A model generated the notes under the pieces. That model was not told the origin of the DNA, made no database searches, and saw only the letters and a list, made by a program, of their open reading frames with translations. A program made the translations under genes and the position numbers. From NCBI GenBank assembly GCA_047967505.1, contig CM106541.1: a DNA stretch of 64,000 nt; one strand, given 5' to 3'. This DNA is from Dipteris shenzhenensis. Its lineage: Eukaryota > Polypodiophyta > Polypodiopsida > Gleicheniales. Shown here one piece after another: positions 38,078-50,100 of this stretch; the first letter of the stretch is position 1, and every line of letters begins with the position of its first letter.

Positions 38078-41000
38078 CACTCACTCCCTCAAGGGTATCA
38101 ATACTATTTGGCATAAGATCGTTCTCCTCTAGGAAACTAGGATACCACTTCTCTCTTTGCTACTCAACACCAGCAGTGTCACACCGTGATTGCCAAAAAC
38201 TGTTTTCCGGGGGGGGGGGGGTCCTATCACTTCCAAAGATGTTATCGAAGGCCAAAGGCCACTAGCGTAAAGAACATGGAGTGAGTGGTGGCGTTGTACA
38301 CAACGATGTAGTGGCTCGCCTGGGATGCAATGTGAAATAGCGATGTCCCGAGTCACATGAGGAAAAGAGGACAAGATAATGGCACAAGAAATCAAAGTAC
38401 CGATGCTCACAGGAGTTGTAATTGAATGCGTATGCTAGAGGAATAGAAATGACAAGATTGACAGAAGTACACAAGTCACTGAAATGAACAAGAGGTGACC
38501 ATGTCTACCAAAGTACCCAAGTCCATCTCTCACAGTGGACACAAAACTCTCACCTAGAAATCCCGACGAGCTCGTAGCTGTAGCCGCCACCTGCCCCGCC
38601 TACCCACCTAGCTAAGCACCTAGCTAACTAGCTAGCAGGGCCGCCAAAAGCTAGCAGCCCCCAACAGCCGTTAGCCGCCAACCGCACGGTAAGCCATCCG
38701 TCCCTCACCAGATCATTCAGGCTGAGTTCGGGTCATCCCCATTACAGCTAGATGCTGCATTTCAAGTCATCACGTATCTGTACTGAGTGAGGGAGTATGG
38801 GGATTACACTTCTGGGCACAGCAGGCTACCATGGTTAGCACTATCCTCCTCCATGGCTCTCTCAGCAGAGGGGACTAGAGATGCTGGTATGCACGTACAG
38901 AGAGATGGTTTGAGTGACTAGGGCTCCACATGGATAGACTCCCTGCCTTCCAGTACAGTATGGATGCTCCGTTCTCTCTCCTCATGTCACATGAGGTCAA
39001 CGAGGTCATTCGCAAGGATCTCTTACAGCTACACACATTCCGGGAACCTGGCTGGGACCGAGCGAGCTTCCAGTGAAGCTCAGCTTTTACAGGAATCACT
39101 GCTTGCATATCACAGAGGAGGGGCACCAGGATATATGTAGATCCACTTACCCCACTCACTGAGGATCTCTATTGGGCAGTTGCGGGTCTCTTCACATAGA
39201 CTTCGTATCGAGAGCGGCAAAGCAAAGGCCATACCCAGGGAGAGGCGCATATGCAGATTGTGTGACATATAGGAGGTTGAGACGGAGGAGCATTTCATCT
39301 TCAAGTGTCCTGTTTAATATGAGATATGAGGGTGTTTCTACTGCCTCTTCAGAGATAGCTCTGGGGTTTTGTCCTGGTTCCTCTCCTATCCAAACCAGAG
39401 ATGCTTGGAATCTTTCATTCATGAGGCAGTCAGGCGCCACAAGAGGCTACTTCGATTGCGGAGACAGGAGCAGACTTCTTCCCTGGCAGATACCTCTCAG
39501 GGCTCCATCACGTAGTTCTTCCTGTCAGATCACATGGATCACATGGACCTCCACGAGACGAGACCTCGACATGATCATGACCTAGAGCCAACGACTCGAC
39601 AGCTCAGACAGAGGGTTGACACACGGATTACACTTGGGGATATCCCCTCCTTGTTCAGTGTCTGAGCCCCGCCGACAGGTGTTATTGTAGCCCTTGCTAG
39701 TCGCAGAGTTATGACCAGGAGACATCACAGGGTTACACCCGTGAGCGGCCGATAATACTCTATACCCGCGTTCATGCCTCCATTGCCTCGTCCATCCTAA
39801 TGCACTAGACGATGGTGATGACGATGATGATGAGATTGATATGTTGTTGACCATTGACATGACTATGTACCATTTTGCATTTTTTTGCATTCTACATTAT
39901 ATGTCCCCTGTATATAGGGCATCACATCAAGATGTGCCTCTCATGTATCACTGAGAGTTTAGAGTCTCAAGTATGTATGATGTGTTGTGGCTGCAATCTC
40001 GCATCCAGCCTTGATCTAGAATATGTGGGATGAGGTCTTGAGCTCGCGCCCGTGGTGATCTGTGCCATGTGGGATAGAGGGATCTACAGGTGGCTGAGGC
40101 CTAGATGAAGCCACCATCACTCAGGTGGAGAAGTGCTTCTGTAGAAAGCCATTTTGGTTGCATTTAGCTGTGGAGGGGACACCCAGGTCTTGTGAATGTA
40201 AACCTGCCATAGGTCATCCCAAATGACTTGACGGATCTTCTGTTGTGTTAGACGCAAGAAGGGAATGTCTAGTATGGAAATAAACGATCAATTGGCATGC
40301 ACTACAACTAGAACCATATGGTGGTTTGCGCAAACCAACATTGCTCACTCTCCTTAGATGCAAGCTGTATAGATGATGCGAGAGCTTTCCAAGGTGTCTT
40401 TGTCTTCCCATGTCTATCATGCCGTACTGTCTAACTCAGTCTAGAGATGTGACGTTTTGGAATAAGGCATCTGTGTGGAGGGGTCTCCCTCTACGAACTC
40501 TGCCAATCAAATTCATGTAGACTGCCTCTCTTCTCTAGAGAGCATCATGACTTGTAATGTCATCCTCTCTAAGATTCACTATAAAAAAGGCCTTTGCTTA
40601 TAGATCTACTCTCTCTAAAATCTGCTATAAAAAAGGCCTATGATTATAGAGGACCAGTTGGACTAGAATGTTGGACATGAGGAACTTCATGTTGAGGTGC
40701 TGGAAGTGTGCCTAGAAGCATTGTCTCTTGAGTGTGCTGGGAAGCACTATCATAAGATTAACTTCACTCATAATATTGGTGTATCTTGGCAAGGGCTCTC
40801 ACTGGCGCTGCTCCTCCCGCTGGCGCTGGTGCTGCTTCTCCGCTCCTGCTTGTTGCTCCTCCACCTCCACTCCTGCTCGCTGCCCCTCCACCCCGCTCCT
40901 CCTGCTGGCGTTGCTCCTCCCACTGGCGCTGCCCCTCCTGCTCTGCTCCTGCTCGCTGTCCCTCCACCCCGCTCCGCTCCAACTCCGCCTTGCCCTCCAT

Positions 41001-44000
41001 AGGCAAGCGGGGTACCTTACGGTCAAAACCAATGAACTTCTCGGAATCCTATACAGGTCATGACATAGTCTTTTATACAGAGACACGTGAGAGTCCAGAG
41101 TGCCCACTACTAGTAGTCAGCGGGTATACATGGGAGTCTGCCTATAGAGATGAGACGAGAGATACAGGGGGAGTTCGAGGGTCAGGTGGAGTCGCAGTCC
41201 TTTATAGATCCACACTTTTGGGGACCATTTCAGTAGAGCAGAGAGATGCACATTCCAGGTTTCTTTGGATTCGAATTCGGCATATGGACAGTCGGGATCT
41301 GCTTGTTGCAGTTTGCTACTTTCCCCCTAAGACCGCCCACTTTGCCAAAGATATTCGAGGTGAGGATGAGACATGCCTTTTATTAGTCCATTGTTGACTT
41401 CTCCAGCTGTGGAGAAGTCCTCCTAGTTGGGGACTTCAACGCGAGGATAGGTGACCGTCAGGTACCACTCCTCGACTTCAGGGATGCTTCCACTCTATTG
41501 CCAGACATTGACCTTGAGGAGGTAGGTATGCTACGGGTTTCGGTTGATAGACGAGGTCCGCTATGGGCAGGCCCTATTAGACCTCAGCAGGATGCATGAC
41601 CTCATTATTTATAATGGTCTTGACAGATGGCCCGCCTCTCAGGTGGTTTCACGTGCTTTCCACATGGGGGAGGCTCCAGCGTTGTTGATTACATCATGGG
41701 ATCCCCTGCCTTCACATCTCGCATCATTGACTTTACCGTAGCACCTCTCCCTCAGGGGCTGATCATTTCTTTAGCATTTTCACTACCTGTTGCACAGCAC
41801 CTTCCACCCCACTAAGTTCTTACTCCACCTACCATGATATACGCTTTGACCGGGATCACTCACCCACTTACTCTGGCTGTCTGTACATACTTCTCGCTTA
41901 TATCGACTTCATATCCCTTTTAGAGGATCGTGCTCTCCTGGTCACACACTCACTACACGAGGCTATCCTTCACGCTTTTCCCCACACGACCCGCTCCACC
42001 CGCTCCCCACTCCCTTGGGCCGTGCCCTGTAATCGCTGGTACGATAATGAGTGTAAGGCTTTATGCCATCAACTCAGATTTGAAACCAAAAACAATCTTC
42101 CGAGCAAATCAAAGACGTTACACGAGTACTGCCGACTGGTACGCACAAAGAAACTAGACTTCATTCGTTGGAACGAGGACGAGCTACTCAACATTTTGTT
42201 TAGTAACAACTTTAAGGACTTTTGGCAGACATTTCTAGAGGAACAGTCCTCCTCACCACTCACTGACACTCAGGTTTGGTTTGATTATGCACACATACTT
42301 TATGATATTTCAAATCAGCCAGTCCCTAATCTCACACATATGCCACGCTCCACATCCTGCGTCCTCTTCACTAGGGGGAGGGGGGGGGGGGGGGTAAAGG
42401 ATGCCGTAATGTTCATAATGGCCGAGCGAAGGATCACGAGGGATTATGCACTGAGTTCATTGCATATGGGACTAACCTCCTAGCCCCGATCTTAGCAAAG
42501 CTCTTTAATGAAGCTGTTTGTTTGGGGTTTCCACGCACCTCGACCATTAACACTATCTCACCCATCCACAAGGCAGGGGATCCCATGAGCCTGGAGAACT
42601 ACAGGACCATTATGATTGGACATGTCATGTCCAAAATTTATGCATCAGTACTTGATTTTGAGGTCAACAGATTTGCGGAGTGTCGAGGACTTAAAGCAGC
42701 AAGGCAAGCCGGATTTCGGGGTGATCATGGGACCATGGACCACATTCTCACGCTCAGATGCAACATCGAGGAGGCGAGGGCATGGAAGCAGAGGGTTTAT
42801 TGTTGCTTTGTGGGTTTCTGCAAGGCATTTGACATGCTTTCGAGAGCCCGCCTCATACGGTGCCTACAAGATTTGGGTTATGACCAAGAGATCATTTGGG
42901 TGTTCATGGCACTTTACGAGAGTTTCAGGCAGAGTTCAGGCATGATCTAGGTGGACAAAGCACTATCGAGATCAAACATTATCAGCTACTTTGTTTAGCC
43001 TCTACATTGACGAGCTTGAGATAGTGATGCAGACACAGGGGGAATAGGTTGCTCTCTTGTGGGCACGCTGATCCGGATATTGCTTTACGCAGAGGACGTG
43101 GCTCTCTTGTCTTCCTCAGCAGAAGGGCTCCAGAGACACCTTGACGCACTACAGTCCTTTTGTGAGTCTTATGATTTGAACGTGAACCTGGATAAAACCA
43201 AGGTTATGATCTTCAATACATCTCAAGCCGTCACGCGCCAGGAGCAGTTCACATTTGATGAGTCACCTGTTGAGATGGTTTCATCATACACTTATCTGGG
43301 GGTTGTCTTTTCCCGACCCATCTTCACTATGAGACCCGCGATGCAAGCACGCTTAAGCAGGGGATATGCTTCATTGTCCAGACTAGAGAGGAAGCACGCC
43401 AGACTGGAAAGGCAGTGCTTCCGCTCGCACTTTCAGGATCCACAGACCAAGGGGTTGATTTTTGACTCCCTGGTCCGGTCCAAGGGGGCCAACGGCGGGA
43501 GCCTATGTTGGGGGCCAAACTTGTCGGATACAGAGTGGGTCCGTGTAGAGCGGCTACAAGTTCTCATGTTATCTCGGATGATTTGTGGTAAGCCATCCGT
43601 TCTTCACCAGATCATTGAGGCTGAGGTTGGGTCACCCCCATTACAGCTAGATGTTGCATTTCAGGTCATCACGTATATGTACCAAGTCAGGGAGTATGGG
43701 GATTACACCTCTGGGCGTACCAGGCTACCATGGATGGCATTGGCGTCTTCTATGGCACTTACAGCAGGAGGGTACCAGAGGTGCTGGTATGCACGCACAG
43801 AGAGATGGTTTGAGAGCCTGGGGCTCCACATGGATAGACTACCTCCCTTCCAGCATAGCATGGATGCTCCGTTCTCCACTCCTATCACATGAGGTCAACC
43901 AAGTTATCCGCGAGGATCTATTATAGCTACACACATTTCGGACCTGGTTGGGACCGAGTGAACTCGCAGTGAGGCTTAGCTTCTACAAAGATCACTTCTT

Positions 44001-47000
44001 ACAAATCACAGCAGAGGGTTTCATAGACCCGTCAAGATACACACAGAGTTACATACCCCACTCATTGAGGATCTCTCTTGGGCAATTCCGGGTCTCTTCA
44101 CATAGACTTTGCATCGAGAGGGACAGAGCAGAGCGACTACCTAGGGAGAGGCACATATGCAGACTGTGTGACATGCAGGAGGTTGAGACAGAGGAGCACT
44201 TCATCTTCAGGTGTGCTGTTTACTATGAGATCCGAGGGCGTTTCTACTGCCTCTTTAGAGATAGCTATGTAATTTTGACCTGGTTCCTCTCCTACCCAAA
44301 ACAGATATGTTTGGCAGGTTTCATTCATGAGGTACTCATACACTGCGAGAGGATACTTCGAAGCATGGAGACAGTAGGAGTAGGCTTTTTCCTTGGCTGA
44401 TCCGTCTCAGAGCTCTATCATGGAGTTTTTGCAGCTAGATCACATGGACCCCCGCGAGACGAGTCCTCGACATGATTGTGACTTGGAGCCTGTGACCTGA
44501 CAGCTCAGATAGAGGGTTGCCACACAGATCACAGTTGGGGACATACCCTCCCTGTTTAGAGTCGGAAGCCCGACCGACAGGGGTCACAGTGGCCTTGGTT
44601 AGACGCAGAGATATGACCAGGAGACGTGCTATCGTGCTGATTTCATGCCCCCATTACCTCATCCACCCTGAGGTCCTAATGTTGATGATGATGATGATGA
44701 GATTGATAGACATGACTATGTTGTACTTAGGATTTAGTACTGCCATTCTGCATTCTTTGCATTTTGCATTTTGCATTGGTGTGGATGCTCGTTTAGTAGC
44801 TCCACTACCAGAGCTCGTTGTACCAGGTTTTTCACAGTCTTATAGACCCATCGGTCTTCTGAAGACTTTAATAAACTTTCTTTCCTTCCTTTCAAGTCTC
44901 GACAATGAGGCATGGCCTCTGGTCCAGCATGGTTGTGTTTCCGATTTAATGGTAAACTTGGGACTTGTGAAAATGCATCTCAAAAGTATACATAGGATCA
45001 GACTATCTCCACATGTTTCCTTGTGAGAACACTGAAACTAGACCTCATTGGCATTGAAGATCATTACATTGGTTTTACCATGTAGTGTCAAATCAATCGA
45101 GTATCAAGCTACAAGCGATTTGGTCTACATGTGAGTACTTTCATTTTGATTCATTGCTATAGTCATTTCATTATGTCTCTCTTTGAGTATCACTTCCTCT
45201 CTCCCTAGTCTACTCTCTCTCTCTCTCTCTCTCTCTCCATCATGTTCCTTCATATGGTATCAGAGCCTCCCTTTCTACCTTCCCCTTCTTCTTGCTCTAT
45301 CTAGAGGATGAGAGAAGCCCGCAAATGGAAGCTCCCCTCTCCTCTAAGGTAGAGCCTCCCTTCCCTTAGCCTCGCCATGGTTCCTCGCCGTCAAGTACTC
45401 CGGTGTCCTGGTGATTGCTCTTGGTCCTCGTTTGTGAGTTCAGCTCACTCCTGCATCAGTCCATGGATCTCCCTCAGCATTGGCAGACATTCCTCGTCAG
45501 TTGGTCGCCAAAAACTTGTTTTGGAGCAGTCCAGCGGCTGTTTCTTGACCTTTTGAGGTCCGATTTTGACGTTTTTCGACATTTTGGCACTGCTCAACCA
45601 TAAATGACCCTGTCCTACACCATTTCAAAAAAAAGAAAATTCGATTTTTTGTCCATATAGCTGTACAGACGTCCGTACGGACCTCTACAGGCAGATGCGT
45701 GACAGTGCCAGGAGTCCGTACAACTTGTCAGAAGGCGATTCCGAGCAGTTTTAGGGTACTTTTTGGCATTTTTTGCTCAGATTTAGACTCCCGTGACTGT
45801 ATTGAGCTTACCCACAAGTCATTTTGACTGTACCAACACTCCGGTACATTGACTTAAGACTTCCGACAACGGGGAATACTCTTTTCACACCTCGTCATCT
45901 CCTACATTACATTTTCGCTCATTTTTTTTAGCACTCACTGATTTTTTTGAGCCTCTCCTGCGTATTCGGTGACTCTCCGATCGGCACATTGAGAGTCATG
46001 ACGTGATCTCCCTTGGTAGCTGCTCCTATGGTCTTCGTCGACACATCTTCCGAGGCATCCTCGACATGGGCATCTTTGACACATCATCGACGAGCAGGAC
46101 GTGAACACTTTTGTGCGGTAGCTACTTCGGGCACATGGGTTCTCTGCCCTTGCTATGCATAAAATGAATGAAATATATCTTTACTACTTTCTTGTTTGAG
46201 TCAAGGGTACTCTGCCCTAGGTTGTCCTCCAAAATCAATGCAAATAAATCATGTGTGTTGAGTCAAAGGTTCTCTACCTTGGATAGTCCTCCTAAAAAGA
46301 TGTATTTTCCTATTTTGTTTTGGTGTGTGGCTTGATGTCTCTCATTAGCCCCTGGAGCCAGGAGGGGATGTACTATGGGAGCCATGTATTGGCTTTGATA
46401 GGTTTAGAGGGGGATGTATTGTGGGAGCCATGTATTGGCTTTGATAGGTCTTGTTATCAGGCCTAGCCGAGTTCCAGGATGTTGGTGTATTCCTAGACCT
46501 ATGAGCTGGTCATGTAGCCATGCTATAACGTGAGCCTCTGAGCATGTTGAGTCTCAAGCCATGAGAGTGCTTGGATCAACCTCTGAACACGCTCAGACTT
46601 TAGCCTCTGAGTTACATAGGGTGCACAGTTTAATGACCGTCATTGTCATGTTCTGTTCTTGGTTCCATTCCAATAGTTCCTCACCTTAGACTGTCATTGT
46701 CATGTTCTGTTCTTGATTCCATTCCAGTAGTCTCTCACCTTGCTTTCATGAAGGGGTATTGGAATATGAAGCCAAAGTGAGTAAAAAATGAGTGTACTAG
46801 GTGTCTAGTAGGTGTTTTATAGTCTAGTGAGTCCTATGGATGCCACGTGTCATATTGGGAGTTATCCCATATGCATAGGTGTTCATATATGTGTGTGTGC
46901 TCTTATATAAGAGCTGTACTTATCTAGTGTCAAATCAAATCAATCAAGTATCAAGCTACAAGCTCTTTGGTCTACATGTAAGTACTTTCATTTTGGTTCA

Positions 47001-47066
47001 TTGCTATAGTCATTTCATTTCCATTTCATTATGTCTCTCTTTGAGTATCACTTCCTCTCTCCCTAG

Positions 47067-47113
<47 letters not shown>

Positions 47114-50100
47114 CCATGTTCCTTCGGGCTGACCTTCATGTTCCAACTCTCACAAAAGGTCTATAGAGATGCCAAATGCATCTGCATTTCCCTTTGCTAT
47201 GTCGGAGATCAACGCCACATCATTAGCATAGAGCAAGGTGGGTATGAGAGTCTGTACCAGGGTTGATCTATGGCTGTAGTGTGTATGTAGAGATTGAAGG
47301 GGCTAGGAGACACCCTGTTTCATCCCAATTGTGTTGGTCACCTCCTCTAATTATACCTAGGTGTTGCACACTCTGCCTGTAAACTACTTGGTGCTTTCTA
47401 TCAATTTAGACAACGGATTTTGTAGAGGCGTTTGAATGAAATGATTGCGAGTTGCCAAACACATATACTTGAACTTAAGAGATTGCAATTAAGCTAGAAT
47501 TAAGACTTATACAGCTTAAACACAAAGTGACATCATTGGAAATTGCAATATGATTGAGGGGCCAAGACGCCCCCCCCCCCCTCATCCAGGCTCACTTTAT
47601 TCTTGAAAATGGAGATACAAGACCAAGGTGCAATGCACCTTCCAAACTGATGAACTCAGTGAAAGCCTAGGACCTAGATACAAGACTCAAGAGCATATGT
47701 ACAAGGTAGACAACAAAAAGGAGGACTCCAAGCTCAGGTTTCAACTCATGGCTTGCCCAATCCACAAGGAAGAAGCCTGCAACAATCACCACTTACATCC
47801 AACATTAGAGGCAAGCACTAGTTTCTAGAAAGATAGTAGAAACAACATGAAATAGTGCTGTAAATGAGATAAACTTGACAATACATACTCCCTTCGTGAC
47901 TTGACCCTTTTGTAGATGAAGTCCTTGATGCCTCTGAAGCTACCTTGGATGAGGAGAGTGTGGAAATGGGGCTAGAATGAAAACAGCTTAGAAAAAACAG
48001 CCTGTAGGCTAGAGAGAGAAAGCTTTTATGGAGTGATACCTGTAGAGAGAGAGTGTCAATGCTGATCCCAAGGGAGGGGATGTAAGAGAGGAGATGCTGC
48101 TGTTCCAGAGGTGCAAATAAAGGCAGATTTCTGCAAGGGGAAGGGGCTGGAACAGTAGAGAGAGAAATTCTGCAGTAGAGAGAGAAAGACTGCAGCAGGA
48201 GAGAAAGGGGCTGTGGCTGCTCCAGGCTAGGAGAAGGAGAGAGGATGATGCTGCTGTTCCAGAAGAGATGAGAGGGGGCAGATTTCTGGAGAGGTGGGGC
48301 TGGAACTGTAGAGAGAGTGTGTGCTGCTGTAGAGAGAGAAAGTGCTGCTGAGGTGAGAGAATGGCCTGGGGAGAAGCTGGCTGCACCCAAGGAGCTGGAG
48401 AGGTTCTGCTGCATCAACCAAAAGGAGGGAGAAGAAAAGTGACGAATTTTTCATGTAGGAATGACGAAGAGCTGAGAGGGGGCAGATTTCTGGAGAGGTG
48501 GGGCTGGAACTGTAGAGAGAGAGTGTGCTGTTGTAGAGAGAGAAAGTGCTGCTGAGGTGAGAGAATGGCCTGGGGAGAAGCTGGCTACACCCAAGGAGCT
48601 GGAGAGGTTCTGCTGCATTAACCAAAAGGAGGGAGAAGAAAAGTGACGAATTTTTCATGTAGGAAATGAAGGGGAGAGGCCTTCTTTTATAGGCTCGGCC
48701 CCCCCCCCCCCCCAAGGCTTAGAGTGGAAGGTGGACACTTGTCCCAGAGTTTTGGTGGGCTGCAGTCCCAAAGAGGACAGCCCACAACCTGCCCACACTC
48801 GGCCTGCATGCCTTGCCACTTGCCATGCATGCTGTCACATGTGTGGGACAGATGGACTGACCTGCCAGCTCAGATTCCATGTGGCAGTCTGCCACGTGTC
48901 ACTCCCCAAAACCCTAAAATTTCAAAGTTGTCATCTGATCGCATCCATGGGTTCCTAACAGCTTGGACTATCTATTGACGTACTCTATGGTCATAATTGA
49001 GCCATACTGAGCTTATTTGTTTGTCGTCTTATCTTTATCTCCATTACTCTTGGCATGCTGCCAGGCCCACACCCAAAGCTCAGGGAACATTCTCTTGAAT
49101 GGTTCCTAGGTCAGTATGCAATCTGTGCATTTGATTGGTCCCATGTTTGGGTACTCATGTGGGGAGTGGTTTCCAGATGTCCCTCTCAAAGAGAGGCCAT
49201 CACTCTTGTGGGTCACTAATGCCCATAACCCCAAGCAAGGGGGTCCACCCTCAAATGCTAGACCTAGTCCCCATTGTCCGTAACTGAACAGTAGGAAAAC
49301 ATTTCATTTCTTAATAAGCATACTATTGAAAAACAAAAAGAAATAGTACCAAGCAAGTGGATACATGTTGAAGCAGGATGACACTGCCAAAGCGCCATGA
49401 ACGCCCAAATAATGTCTGTGCAGTAGAAGCTGCAGCTAATGGACTACATCACAAGTTCGCCTCATCCAAAAAGATATTAGATAAAGTGCTCTCTTGTTTT
49501 GGAGGTAGGTATTGCTTTTTTTTTTGGGGGGGGGAATGCTCTTGGGTAAATACTTAGATTAGATTGCAATAATTCGCCCCTTCTTGCTGAGGGCATAGTT
49601 GATCGTATCATCTGTAGGCCAGTTCATTTGATTGGTGTGATCACCACTAATTCTAGGTATATATGTGCAGAGTAGTGTATGTGTGGTTTTAAGGTTTTAT
49701 TTTATGCAATATAAGGCACATAAGGTTGCATAATCTGTGTGGCACCTCGCTGCCTTTCTTTTGAGTATATGCATTTCTTGTGCAATCTCTCTATTCCACC
49801 AGTATCGTAGTGATTAGCATATCAAGTTTCTAATCCTCTTCACAAAGATTACATTGGCTCTATAAGCCTTCCCATTGGATGCAATTTTTCGGATCTTATG
49901 ATTGAGATGGTTGCTTGTCAGCTGCTTCTCAAAGCGCCGTCGCCGCCTCCACATTCCCTCTTTTGAAAGGAGTATATCATCATTTCTTTGTAAAATGGTT
50001 GGGTGCTCATTTCTTTGGGCTCCCAAATGTTGTGTTTCGGCCTAATGTTTAATGGTAAGCCTTAGATATTTTATGTCTTCAAAATCCTGCAGTTCTCTGG

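Larger units (their letters stand above)
34013..38080 (+). mobile_element. LINE-A copy 2, nearly full ORF2 with 3' end
   Basis: Runs from the endonuclease (N-terminus missing) through RT, zinc-binding C-terminus and a basic tail to the 3' hairpin (38014-38028) and (TTTC)n tail (38048-38078). It joins copia-3 RNase H sequence at about 34012 without a visible promoter or ORF1, so it is 5'-truncated. Homologous to LINE-A copies 1, 3 and 4. Confidence 0.88.
41010..44897 (+). mobile_element. LINE-A copy 4, most complete copy
   Basis: Endonuclease, linker, RT, thumb, zinc-binding C-terminus, tail, 3' hairpin (44844-44857) and TTTC/TTCC tail (44877-44897). The ORF is broken in at least six places. 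Confidence 0.9.
45083..47126 (+). mobile_element. Non-autonomous LTR retrotransposon with 1.1-kb internal region
   Basis: A truncated 5' LTR (45083-45252) matches the last part of the 3' LTR (46415-47126). Both carry TATCAAGCTACAAGC, TTTGGTCTACATGT, a long (CT)n run and CATGTTCCTTC. The PBS lies at 45255-45266. The internal region to about 46368 has no pol or gag motif. Purine-rich GGAGGGGATG and GAGGGGGATG precede the 3' LTR. Such coding-free elements depend on the proteins of related copia elements. Confidence 0.8.

Noticed and set aside
40697-41397. 203-codon and 111-codon Ala/Pro/Leu-rich frames
   Set aside because: The first half is the GCTCCTCC array; only the part after about 41030 is real LINE-A endonuclease sequence.
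45200-45252. Simple (CT)n microsatellite
   Set aside because: It is the end of an LTR; the same run lies at the same place in the 3' LTR at 47070-47112.
47818-48715. Long Leu/Ser-rich open frames on the - strand (up to 199 codons)
   Set aside because: They follow CTCTCT-rich and duplicated sequence in an LTR-like region; all three frames are open because of composition and no domain is visible.
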